From Golubevia sp. BC0850 (taxonomy: Eukaryota > Basidiomycota > Exobasidiomycetes > Golubeviales > Golubeviaceae), in contig JAAVVG010000027.1 in NCBI GenBank assembly GCA_012976225.1, positions 124,001-188,000 on the forward strand: a DNA stretch of 64,000 bases, in the 5' to 3' direction. Both the position numbers and the translations under genes were made by a program. Positions 37,398-47,794 of this stretch are shown here, piece after piece. The first letter of the stretch is position 1, and the number at the start of each line of letters is the position of its first letter. The notes beneath the pieces were generated by a model. That model saw only the letters and a list, made by a program, of their open reading frames with translations, searched no databases and was not told the DNA's origin.

Positions 37398-38342
37398 CTC
37401 AGGATTGGGAGAGTGGGACGTGCTTAGCGTTACGAATGTGAATGAGCAAGGACTGAAGGACTGAAGGAATGAGAGGAAGCAGATGAAGGAGCGAGGAGGT
37501 AGAGCAAGCAAAGGAGCGAACGGATCAATAACACTCTTGAAATCTATTTTCCACTATTCAATTCCACTATTAAAAAAAACAGAGACTCACCTCTTTTGGA
37601 GTACGAGAATAGAAGAAACCAGATAGTAGCGTGTGTGATTGAAGAGAGAGGGTCTGAAGTCTGAAGTCTGAACTCTCTGTTCGATGCGAGTGGAAAAGCT
37701 TGCAAGAACAGTCAATTGATCCCAGCAAAGATATCCGATATGATCAAGGACAGAACCGAGCGGATGGAAAGAGGTGAAGGAAGAATTAGAAGAGCGTACA
37801 AGAGCAGAGGAAAAACTGGAAGAATCAGGAAGGTCAGCTCTCTTTCCTTTGTACTTACCCGGTTTTTTGCAGTGCTTCTAGAAGTTGATCGATGGATGTT
37901 AGGTCAATGAAATCAACTCCTGAAGAACTATAGTCTTGAGGGCACAGTTTTGATTGAGATGGTCAAAAAGAGAAGGAGCGAAGTGCAAAAGCTTCTTCAC
38001 CTCTAATCTGACGATCTGATCGCTGATCACAACCAAACCCAGCATCTACTTTCATTCTTCTTCTTCTTTGGTTCATTTATTTTTCTAAACTAAGCTGCGG
38101 AATGCACTTTGTTGGCCTAAGCAGGCAAGAGAAAGCGAAGGTATCAGAAAAGGCAAGCTGCTTCAAGATGCAAGAGCAACTCCCTCGATATCTCTTTCTT
38201 CCTACAGCAAACTCTATTCAATCCTTCAAACCGATCATCTTTGGTGTATTCTGATCGCGAACTCTGTCTTCAGGCCCTGGAACAGACTCTTAAGAGGAGA
38301 GAGCTCTATTCAATTAGACCCAGCATGGGATTTATTAAAGGA
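37398..38342. other. Intergenic, nothing recognised
   Basis: About 0.95 kb between the F-box relic and the transposon-like element. No open frame with recognisable content. Confidence 0.4.
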
Positions 38343-39152
38343 CAGGGCTTGTCTCAGTGCGAGTTGAGTTGAAATTCGGCCCAACTCAACTCACACTCAA
38401 AGCCATTGAGTTGAATTGAGTTGAGTCGGTCAAAATTATTAGCCCAACTCAACTCAACTCACCTCAACTCATAACTCATAGACAGAAAGGGGGAGGGGTG
38501 TTTTGGGGAGGAGCTGTGGCCCATCAGCTCACTTCGCACTAAATTAAACGACTCAAAATCCTTGGAGAGATTCTGAAAATAGAATCAGTGAAGAGAAGAA
38601 GTCTGACTACAAGAGAAGGAAAGGTCGACGATGTTACCTTGAAAGTTTTTGTCCGGTCGTCCCCCAGTGTTCCAGATTGTCTAGGTCTTGAAAAGGTGAT
38701 TCGTTCTCTGTCACTACTGACGTTACTGATAGAAGATCATCTGAAGCTGATAGATACTCTCGAATTTTATCTTGGGCATCAGCTGCCCCCTCCTTCTGTT
38801 CCTCACTCATCCTTCCGGCTCTTCTGACAGCAACTTCATCCCTTCCAAGCGCCACAAAAAGCAGATTTGACTCTCTCATCATCGTTCCTTCCAAGCTGGG
38901 AAAGGCAAGTAAATCTCAGAACCAGATCAAGATCACATGAAACAACTCGAAAACCCCGAACTTTACAGATTTGAAGTCAAAGAGCCCAGGTCATAGGGGT
39001 GTGACGGGTGACATTATGAGTCATGAGTTGAGTTGAGTTGACAGGAGCCTTCAACTCAACTCACACTCATGACTCAACTCACTCCAAATATATGAGTTGA
39101 GTTGGGTGAGTAGTGAGTTGAGTATGAGTTGGACTCATACTCAGACCAGCCC
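38343..39152. mobile_element. Probable degenerate hAT-like DNA transposon with GAGTT-rich ends
   Basis: Both ends carry dense arrays of GAGTTGAGTT / AACTCAACTC, at about 38363-38480 and 39018-39140, in both orientations. The outermost ends match as imperfect terminal inverted repeats: CAGGGCTTGTCTCAGTGCGA on the left and the complement of TCAGACCAGCCCATG on the right (shared core GGGCT..GTCT.AGT..GAGT). CAGGG-type ends are usual for hAT elements. The ~530-bp interior has only a broken minus-strand frame (38634-38894) with a weak hAT-C-terminus feel (DNLEHWGTTGQ). I could not find a convincing 8-bp target-site duplication. A MITE is the alternative. Confidence 0.5.
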
Positions 39153-39986
39153 ATGATGGGAAGGAAACAGCACTACATCTACATTAGCATATGCGCTGCA
39201 AGTCTAGAAGGAAGCTTGCAAGGGTTCAAAAGGAACGTGTGAGGATGAGAAGCGGAAAAGAGACATTTGATGGTGAGTAAGCGGTGAGTTAAGAGCTGCA
39301 AGAAATCGAGTGCTGAAAGAGATGGGAGGTGGAAAGAGAAAGAGAGACGAGAGTACACCTCTCCAGATGCGAGACTGTAGTGGGACAGATGGAGCGAAAT
39401 TCCGATGCCTCATAATTTGAGATCGATGTGGATAGAAAGAGAAGGTGAGAGGCGACAAATTCAGAATCCCGATCTGACGTTTCTCACTGAAGGAGGGTAG
39501 AGTGGTTAGCTCTAAAGCTTAGCTGTATTGCTCCGAAGCTCTGTTTTGTTTTACATCTCCACAGATGCTTTCTCTGGGAAGATGATTTTCTTTTCTTCTG
39601 TTGACATTGGTGTGATCTGAGTGAGACGCAGCAGCTTTTCTCAGTTGCTCTCCCATCGAAGCCTGGTTCCTCCAGAATCTATGTTGAGCTTTGCATTGAA
39701 GAAAGTGACTGGCCGTAGGCAAGCTCCTGGGAAACTTCGAACCTCAAGTCCGACCAGATCAAACTTCAAACATAACCGACAACTTGAGATCTTTCCGCAC
39801 CGAGATCGCAAAGCTTCTTCAAAAGCAGGCTTGGAAATAGGCGTTGAGAGGTCTAGTTCAAAGAGAACGGAAATAAATAAATGAGGATACTGCATACAGC
39901 AAAGACTGACCCGATAAGCATTAGCAACAAAAATCTCGAAACGCCTAACGAGAGGACCAGCTCCCCTCGCGTCCTGCCACTCGCTC
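39153..39986. other. Intergenic, nothing recognised
   Basis: No supported gene between the repeat element and the DUF6534 gene; short frames only. Confidence 0.4.
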
Positions 39987-41483
39987 TCAAGATTGGTGCC
40001 ACTGTCTTCTGTCGGCTCTGATACCCTCAATTGATTGGATGGTAGGGGTTGAAGATTTGTTTCCTAAACCATTTTCCTTCCTACTTTCACTTGTTCCAGG
40101 TCTCGAACCAGTTCTTAGTCCTAACCCAGTTCTGTCGCAATCATAACTGTCCATCCTTTCGTTACTTTCATCGACGTGCTCTACGACTGTATTCTGGATC
40201 TGAATGTTATTGGTTTGAGGAGAGATCATTTCGGCAAAGGCGAGAGAGAATGATTCCTTGATGGTGTGTTTTGGTGACTTTGTGTCTTTGTTGGAAGCTG
40301 ACGACGAGTTTCTGATGGGCCGAGATAGAAGAACTGCGAAGAGTGAAGTGATGTAGAGCTGAAAAATGCGGACAAAGATGAAACAGGAGTTGTGAGCTAG
40401 GCCAGTGAATTAGCACGACGAATGCTAAATCTCACCTTCGGAATCGACAAAGCGCTCAAGAAATAAGGTTGTCCTACGTCGGAAGGCAGAAGGAACACTG
40501 CAGGTTGACATTAAAGGCCAGTCCCAAAGAAGTGTTGTCAGTTCGAGGTTCAAAGTGCTTGACCGACCGGAAACAAACTCACGAATCAACGTCAACAGGG
40601 CAGTAAAAGCTGTCAAAGCTCCAGTAGTCAACGCTAATCCTACCAATCTTGTACTCAACATCTCGTCTTTGGAAAAGCCGGTTCGACTACTTTTGAGACC
40701 TTTGAGTAGAGCGAGTGTGATCAAGAAATCTGTTAAGGCTGAGATCGACAGCCAGGTTACCGCAATGGCTTTTGCTTTTACTAAATCTGAAAGAAGCGAA
40801 ATTTTCGCTGTGGCGATGGAAGTTCCGATTGCGCACAGAAAAGCGCAGAAAGCCGCTGTCAAAATGAGAATGACTGCCAGGAGAGACTTTGAGTAGATGG
40901 AAACTCTGAAAGCGAAGAACAGTTGAACCAGGAGAGAGATTAACCCGATTGACTGAGTGAAGAGAAAGCTGTAGAGTTAGAGTTGACCTGAAGAAATAGC
41001 TACCAATGCTGTTTCTTTTTGGAACTTACTATGGGAAAAGCGATGATGTTCCAGTTTGCGAACATCGCAAATTGAGGGTTTGCGTAATTGTGGAGCAGAT
41101 ATGACCAGCAAACCAGAATGAGATTCACTGAATCGAATGTGTTCAGGATGGTAATAAGTGCCACCAAAGATTTAAGAATAGAAGGATCTTTAGAATGATA
41201 AAGAGAGTATTGGTAGGTTTGAACCAGAGAGAAGCCTGTGAGAGTAAAAGATTAGGTGAGATTGAAGTCTTGGAGGAAAAGAAGAAGAGGGGATGTCGCT
41301 TACCGTAGAGCCAAACATTAATGAAAGTGGCTAAGAGTACAAATCCTAGACTGAGGTTGTATAGAGGAGGTGCGAAAGGGTAAAAGGGTAAGAGCCGAAT
41401 GAGTCCCTCAAATCATCCCAATAAGCTACAACGTCTTTCTCTCACCTTTCTTTGATTGCGGTTTGTATGATTGAGAGATCCAT
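39987..41483 (-). CDS. DUF6534-type seven-helix membrane protein
   Basis: Six exons, complement(join(39987..40358, 40436..40497, 40583..40952, 41030..41235, 41304..41350, 41446..41483)), give 364 aa. The order of hydrophobic segments fits seven helices: LGFVLLATFINVWLYGFSLV, LVALITILNTFDSVNLILVC, NIIAFPISIGLISLLVQLFF, SLLAVILILTAAFCAFLCAI, the conserved block LSISALTDFLITLALLKGLK with SSRTGFSKDEMLSTRL, VGLALTTGALTAFTALLTLI, and LYITSLFAVLLSRP. The SRTGF block is the hallmark of DUF6534, a family common in Basidiomycota and of unknown function. A ~110-aa hydrophilic C-terminal tail is presumably cytosolic. Start chosen at 41483 because it reads directly into helix 1 after two short exons. Confidence 0.85.
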
Positions 41484-42149
41484 AGCCTCTGTTATGGCTG
41501 AATCTGAAGAACAACTTTGGATGAGAAATAAAGGAACGCAAAGAAGAGAAGGGCGAGGTATAAAGAAACGGGTCCTATTAAATAGAGCCGCGTCGTCAAG
41601 GCTCGAGAGTCAGGGGTTTGGTTGGAGAGGTCAAAACATTCGATTGTTCCAACCTTCCGGTCGGGTCGTTTTCCAGAACTGTCCTGAATCTAGATCCTGG
41701 ACTGGTGGACTGACCGCCAGCCTTGGTTTTGAAGTGTCAAAGCGAGTAGGTCGGTGCGAGGTGGTTGCGGTCGAAGAACCCCTGATTGCTTTCTTTGCGA
41801 CCAGTCTGAAAGCTATCTCTGTGCAACCTCTTCCTTCTAAAAAGAGAAAAGTCTGGGGTTGATTTGGTGAAATCTCTCTAAACGAGACCTTCGTCCAAAT
41901 CGTATAGCTGAAGTCAGCCAATCGTAAGTTCTGCAGGAAAGCAGGATGATTGAGTGAGACAGCAAGTAGGATGTGACGAAGATAAAAGTAAAAAGATAGA
42001 TGTAGAACCAAGAAGTCTCCATCATCTTTCGCTTTTTCTTCGTCTGCTGCTAGTCTCGTAACTTCAGGATCGCACGTCAAAACCTCCCATCTCCGACACT
42101 TGCTTATACCTTGAAAAACAGAAGGAATTCTTGATGACTTGGGATTGAA
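41484..42149. other. Intergenic, nothing recognised
   Basis: Between the DUF6534 gene and the left arm of the inverted repeat. Short frames on both strands lack family features. Confidence 0.4.
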
Positions 42150-42215
42150 AAGGTTAAAAGCTTGAATGGAAACTCGAATGAGGACGTCGAATTGAAGGAA
42201 AGGAAGTCGGATTAG
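42150..42215 (+). pseudogene. Orphan copy of the last 22 codons of SEY1
   Basis: The plus strand reads [21 protein letters not shown], stop, identical to the end of SEY1 at 53682-53747. There is no SEY1 sequence upstream of 42150, so this is a truncated duplicate and shows that the arm was copied from the SEY1 side. Confidence 0.9.
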
Positions 42216-43114
42216 GTGGGACTCTTCTCTGTGGAGTCTCTTTCCCTTTTATGAAACTTCCAGAGGTTGATAGACTTGGAGGAGAATGTCAATTGATTTT
42301 TCATTCACTCTCTCAACCCTAATACCAAACCTGTTCAGAATGATCACCAAATAAATGTATTCGCCCTCGTCGACGCTCAAATAATGTTTTGAAAACAAAA
42401 TTACATGGGGACCCAAAACTTTCAGAAAGTTACATTAAATCTGTCTTTTCTACATGATTTTGAGGCTGGGTGACATCCAGTCAAGAGCAAATCTGCTCAA
42501 TCTGGAAAACCCCTCTCAAGAAAGAAGGGCCTCTTGCTCAATTGCAAAGCGTCATGACTCTCAGCTTCTAACTCTATCCTTTCCCGAGTACACAGAGACA
42601 ACTGAGGTGAGAACAGCTTTGACCTAAATTTCTCGCTGATTCTGTGGACCAGGTCGAAGTTGAGATCTATTTCTATTTGGAATTGAGCCATGAGATTCAG
42701 GTTGGGTGAAGTTGAGATTCGACCCTTTTGACCTCTTTTGATTTGAGAAAGTGCGTCGAGAAAGTGGACCCACATTCTGATTTTGCCACCACAGCTATGA
42801 CACCATTTTCTCCTTTTCATCTTGAAAGAAGACCCATATTTACTCTGGAAATGTAGCGACATCTCTTCAAACTGTAGCAATGGCAGCATTGAAGACAAGT
42901 CCTTCTCCAAAAATCGTATACTCAATCAAAGGGACGTCCTTATTGCTCAGCGCTCATCGATCTACCTTAATTCATTCTTGAAAAATCAAGAAAAAGAGTG
43001 AAAGATTGAAGCAGGATAGGATTCTGATTATGCGCGGAAAATCAAAATAAGAAACAAAAAGAAACTACATTGCTAAGCAGAAGGTTGCTCTGGCAAAAGA
43101 GAAAAGAGAAATGA

Positions 43115-43218
43115 AGGTCCTACGCGGAATCGAACCGCGATCTCCTGAATCTTAATGTGGGCCTTCTGAATGAATTTTCTATCAAAATCAGGCGTCTTAA
43201 CCACTGGACTATAGAACC
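43115..43218 (-). tRNA. tRNA-Gln (UUG), left-arm copy, with intron
   Basis: Acceptor stem GGTTCTA / TAGGACC, D arm GTCCAGTGGTTAAGAC, anticodon stem CCTGA / TCAGG with loop TTTTGA..T giving anticodon TTG, T arm CGCGGTTCGATTCCGCG. A 32-nt intron lies after position 37 (43150-43181). Mature length is 72 nt with discriminator T. Identical to the copy at 52679-52782. Confidence 0.93.
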
Positions 43219-43268
43219 GTTTGGTGTACGTTTACTATAGAACTGAAAGAAACGTCTCTATACTGTGT

Positions 43269-45889
43269 TGTAATTCAAATGATCTGAAACAACTTTGATA
43301 TTGTCGGTCTCGCTCGCACCTTTTCCTCGCTTTTGGGCCCCCAAATTCCCTCGTTTGATGCTGCTAGTGATTGAAGTGGTACTTTTCAGGACTCTAATCC
43401 ATGTGAGAGCCACCAGATGACCCATAACGCTGAAAGGTCTGGCCATTTCGTCCCTCTCTTGTCTCTGTAGATACGCTAGCAAAGAGACAGCCAGTGTTTC
43501 GAGTAGCTTATTGATTAAGAAATGGATTCCATTAGGTGTTGGGAAGAAAAAGAACCTCCCTCAAGTCACAGTCACCTCCAACATGCGCTGCCTTCAGCTT
43601 GCCACTGCTGATCCTCATCTCGTGGGCTTGTGGAAGCCAAACGTCACTCGGCGAAAGGTTTGAAGGTTTCAAGAATTAGATTTGAGATTTGACGTTACCC
43701 CGAGTAGGAAGATCAGCTTTGTTGAACTTGGTCCTGACCCTTCCCGTCTACCTCACCTTCCATTTTTCTCTCTCAGGAATGTCGAGCAACCAGCCTTAAT
43801 TCTCCAAAACTTGAATCTTCTACCAAGTGCATCTTGTCTGAAAGCACTCGCTGAAACGCGCCAGAACAGAACAGATCCCTTCACGACCTGTAATGTATGA
43901 AAGTTGCGAGCCTCATCCTTCAGAGCTTTCTCCCAGTAGTTCTCATGCTTGGTCTCTTCTTTGAGACTGACCTTCTTCAGACTGACTGAAATCCTCTCAA
44001 TCAAGCTTGTCCCTCCAGCTTGTTTCTCTTTCTCTCCACGGGGAGACGCGCCCAACAATTAAAAATATTGCTCTGCGGATTGGCCAATCATTTCTCCTCC
44101 AAGACCAGATTCCCTTGGAAAACCCTTGGCCGCCGAATAGATCAAGGATTGCCCAAAGCCCATTCTTCAATTCTTGACCAACCCAGTTTCAACCTTTCCA
44201 AAAACGCTTCTGAAATAATTCTTCTCGGCTTGTCAAATGATTAGAGAGCTCATCCTGGATGCCTTGGGGAAGGGTAGAAAATCGATTGGAAAAGAATCCA
44301 TAAATTAGGTAGAAGAATCGAAATTTAGAAAAATGATGATTACTAAGATACGATGTTATACAATGGTTCAAAGGAAGGAGGTTTGGATTTGAGAGACATG
44401 GAACGAGAACGGTGCTGCGAGAAGAGAAAGAACGTGTACCGATACTTAAGCCTCTTTCCGTCCGTCTTGTATAGAGATCGAATCTTAGCAATTGAAAAAA
44501 GAAGAAGAAGGATGGGAACAGAAACGAGGGTCAGAAGGGGAAGGAAAGACTGTGCAGCGAAAAGAAGGCTAAGACTCACGAAGGCAGCTTCAACTTGGGA
44601 GACAACCTTCACTATAGAGTATGAAGAGAGAGACGAATAAAAGTTCAGGTCAGAAATGGAGAAGTGAAGCAAGGAAGAGTAGGCTGCGATGCTCTTCTCT
44701 CTTCTTCAACGTCAACATCAGATCCCCCTTTCCCCTGCTCTCCTGTCCTCTCTCAAATCGAGACCACCGTTGCATCAAGTCATTGTGAACTTACTCTCAA
44801 AATCCGATCCGAGCTGGGTAAGTGAGGAGCAAGGTGTTCCTTGCCTGGTGGGAAGGGTAGAGACAAGACGGGTTAGGAAGAGCAATAGAACCACTTCTGC
44901 TTCATGAACGATACTTACTTTATTCCACCATTGAATGCGATATCCAAGAGAAAAAGAAGAGAAGAAAGAGAGATGTTGAAAAAGAAGTGAGTGGTTGAGA
45001 ACAAAGAGGGACTTGGATGAGCATTTCCTTTTATCCTGTCTCTCGTCGGCTCGCACTCCTCCCGCCCGCGATAGCACAGCTCCACATAGGGTAGCCCGAA
45101 CGTTGACTCGAAAGGTAGATCCAAGATGGTTGGGGATAAGGGTGACAACCGACACAAGACAGGTAAGAGCTAGGGATTCGAAATTTTTCAAGAATGGAAA
45201 TCAGGGATGAAAGCGTGGTAGTCAAAAAAATTGAAAGGGAGATCTCAGCCTATAGAACCTCCCTCTGGACTCAGCAATCCTCATCTCAGTGTCTATTCAC
45301 TTCGATTAGATTTTTCATAGAACGATGCGACCAAATCATCAAGGAACAAGAAGCAAAGTGAAGTTGGAAGATTCGGAGCGGGCAATGCTCCTCGTTTCGA
45401 GAGGAAACCAGTGCTGTAAAGCTGAAAAGGTCTTTGAGAAATTTTCAAAAAAGAACACTAAAATTCAAGAAGCCTTGAGCAAGCCGAGTAGAACGATTGC
45501 TCAAGATTTGAAAGAAGATTCGATTCCAATAGTTCAACAATTATTTGGACAAGGCTGAGCAACAATTTACTTGAATATTCCGAAATCATTGGGAAAATCT
45601 GTTGGGCAAGCGATTTGAACGATATTCCAAGATTGAAAGTCAATATTCCTACAAGGGGAGAGCAGAATCTTCAGAAATATTGGCGCCGTCTGCCCGTGTC
45701 CAATTTCAAGCCCTGTTCGTATTTGTGCCGTTTGAAACATCCTGGAGACAGTGCTTTCGAGCTATCCACTCTTTCAAAAGGTTCAACAAACGAATCAATA
45801 GTTTCAGGCGTTGATAATAAACATACAGGTTTCGAGGTGTAGATCTGAAGAAAAATTCAAAGTTGCACGCTTCGATCCTTCACCATTCT
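43269..45889. other. Gene-poor part of the inverted-repeat loop
   Basis: 2.6 kb without a recognisable gene. Many short frames on both strands are interrupted and resemble nothing I know. It may be decayed duplicated or transposon DNA. Confidence 0.4.
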
Positions 45890-46860
45890 CTACGCGGAAT
45901 CTCTGATCCCGTCAAAGTTCTTCTTCCCAGACTCCAAAGCCTCCTCCTCGGCTTTCAGATTCTCGAATTTCTCCCGATCTGGTTTCTCGATCATGATCTC
46001 TATCGTATCAATTCTTCCATTGATTCCTAGCTTCTTGTCCAACTTCTTCAATTCCTGATCGATATCGACTAGACCTCGTACTAGATCCCAAAAAGTAGAA
46101 AGCTGTCAACTTTGATTCTACAAGCGATGTTAGTACTAGAAGCTTCGCCGAAAGCTTCGGCAGAGACTTGTCATCTCTTGCATCAACCTCTCCCGAGAAT
46201 TCTTTTGAACAACATGATGGTTTGAGTTTTATTATTAACTCTTCTTAAAATGCTGTCGAAATTCTTCAATAATGAAGAAAATGTAAAGTAGCTGTAATAC
46301 TTGATTTATAGATTTAGGACTTTCTTAAGATAGCAGCAGATTCGACAACAATAGCCTCTCCTACAATCATCCATTGTAGTTCAGATGAGTTTAATAATCT
46401 TCGAAATGATACCACTACTTTAATAGCTTCGTCTAACCTGTTTTGAACCCACTTCTCGTCCAAGAAATCCTTGCCAATTTTCGTTTCAATGAAAGTTACC
46501 TTCTGACTCGAGCAGACCGAATCTAGTTGTATCCCAAAACTTGCTTCAGAATTTCCCTTAAATTTAAAGGCTTAGCAATGTATCCATCAATTGAAGTGTA
46601 GGCACAGATGGTAAATCTTAAAGCATCAGCGAGACTTTGAGAATTCCTTTTGAGAAATCTTTCTTTTGACCTTGAGAAGCCTTTTGATTTCCTCCTCATT
46701 TGATAGGTGAATTCTAAGAGACATTCTGCCATCGATACTGAAGATACTCTGCGTAAGATGGATTGTCTCCTTAGGTTCAAAGAGGTCTGCGATTGGAGAA
46801 GCGATAGAGGCGAGAGAATGAAAATTAGTTGGGGAGGCTAGAGACACATTCACAACATGG
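45890..46860 (-). pseudogene. Valyl-tRNA-synthetase-like gene fossil
   Basis: Minus-strand fragments in several frames resemble the C-terminal half of class I valyl-tRNA synthetase. LADALRFTICAYTS (about 46580-46640) recalls the DALRFALCAYT block that precedes the anticodon-binding domain. FLDEKWVQNRLDEAIKVV (about 46440-46490) recalls the following helix. LVRGLVDIDQELKKLDKKL with FENLKAEEEALESGKKNFD (45895-46090) recalls the C-terminal coiled coil. Frames change between them and stops intervene, so no product can be made. A further piece (VSLASPTNFHSLASIASP, near 46800-46853) does not fall in the expected order. The family call is by eye only. Confidence 0.45.
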
Positions 46861-47794
46861 TAGACACAAAGGAATTTTGCGATTTTGCGATGGCTTGAAC
46901 ATCCTTGTTGTCTTCGATTCAGGGTTTCAGATTCAAACCTAAGTCTCTGTCATTGTTAAACCAAAAGCAAGTTGCTTTCTCCTTCGAGGTTCACCCTAGA
47001 CGCCTGCCACATCCCACTCTCCCCTCGTCTCTTCTGACAAGAATTTAGATATTAGCAATCTATGATGTCGAGAAGGTGCAAGTCTAGTAGGCCTTGGTAA
47101 AACCAGGTCACTGACCCTACCTTCTGATTCTGACGGCTCCTGCCTAGCTGCAGCTTCTCCTGGCACCCTTCTCTTCTTCTAGCTGCCCTCTATTCTTCAA
47201 TCTACTGAGAAGCTTCCATTTTTATTTACTCTCGTCTAGCTCTACAGAACTACGCAGATCACATCGCGTTCTTCCCACCTTTACTCACCTTTTTTCTGAC
47301 CAGAACAGAGGAACTGTCTTATCATTCGACTGAATCTCAACCTTCACTTCCTGGAAAGAAATGTCTTTCTTTCCACCTCCAGCTTCCTTCTCTATGGCAG
47401 CAGAAGCAGACTCATCTTGTAGGGATTGTTTAGCAGCTTCTTCAAATTAGCTTCTAGTTTTGCTGACAAGCTTGGCTGCCGTCATTGATCTCCCATTGGC
47501 ACCGATCTTCCAATCGTCGAGTACAAGAAGAATGAGAGAAAGCGAAGTACATGGAGAAGAGTGAACTTGAAGAAGAAGAGATAGAAGGAGCGGATGAGTT
47601 GAAGTTGAGGTGAGAAGAGTTGAAGTTGAAGTTGAAGGCTGGTTTGGTTGATGATCAAATTGAATAAATCGAACCTTCTGATATTTCTACTACTTCTTGC
47701 ACGCTCAACAGTATTTTGGTGGAAGAATCGCGTTATCAATATCATCACCTGATGGGATCTGCTTCTCTCCAACCTGAACAACGACTCTTGAAAG
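46861..47794. other. Intergenic, possible further gene debris
   Basis: On the minus strand around 47290-47490 a coding-like stretch reads FEEAAKQSLQDESASAAIEK and FQEVKVEIQSNDKTVPLFW, preceded by an interrupted start (MTAAKLVSKTRS, stop). It looks like part of another decayed gene; I cannot name it. The rest is the promoter side of the peptidase gene. Confidence 0.35.

Larger units (their letters stand above)
42150..43268. repeat. Left arm of a 1,119-bp inverted repeat
   Basis: Reverse complement of 52629-53747. Paired positions add up to 95,897 at every anchor I checked (arm ends, tRNA ends, an internal 142-codon open frame), so there are no insertions or deletions, and I saw no mismatch. 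The arm holds a tRNA-Gln(UUG), the orphan tail of SEY1 and about 0.9 kb of intergenic DNA. Homology stops sharply at both ends. Confidence 0.93.

Noticed and set aside
42497-42925. 142-codon open frame present in both inverted-repeat arms (second copy 52972-53400)
   Set aside because: Its conservation is fully explained by the duplication of the whole arm, non-coding parts included. No family resemblance, and nothing suggests selection on the protein.
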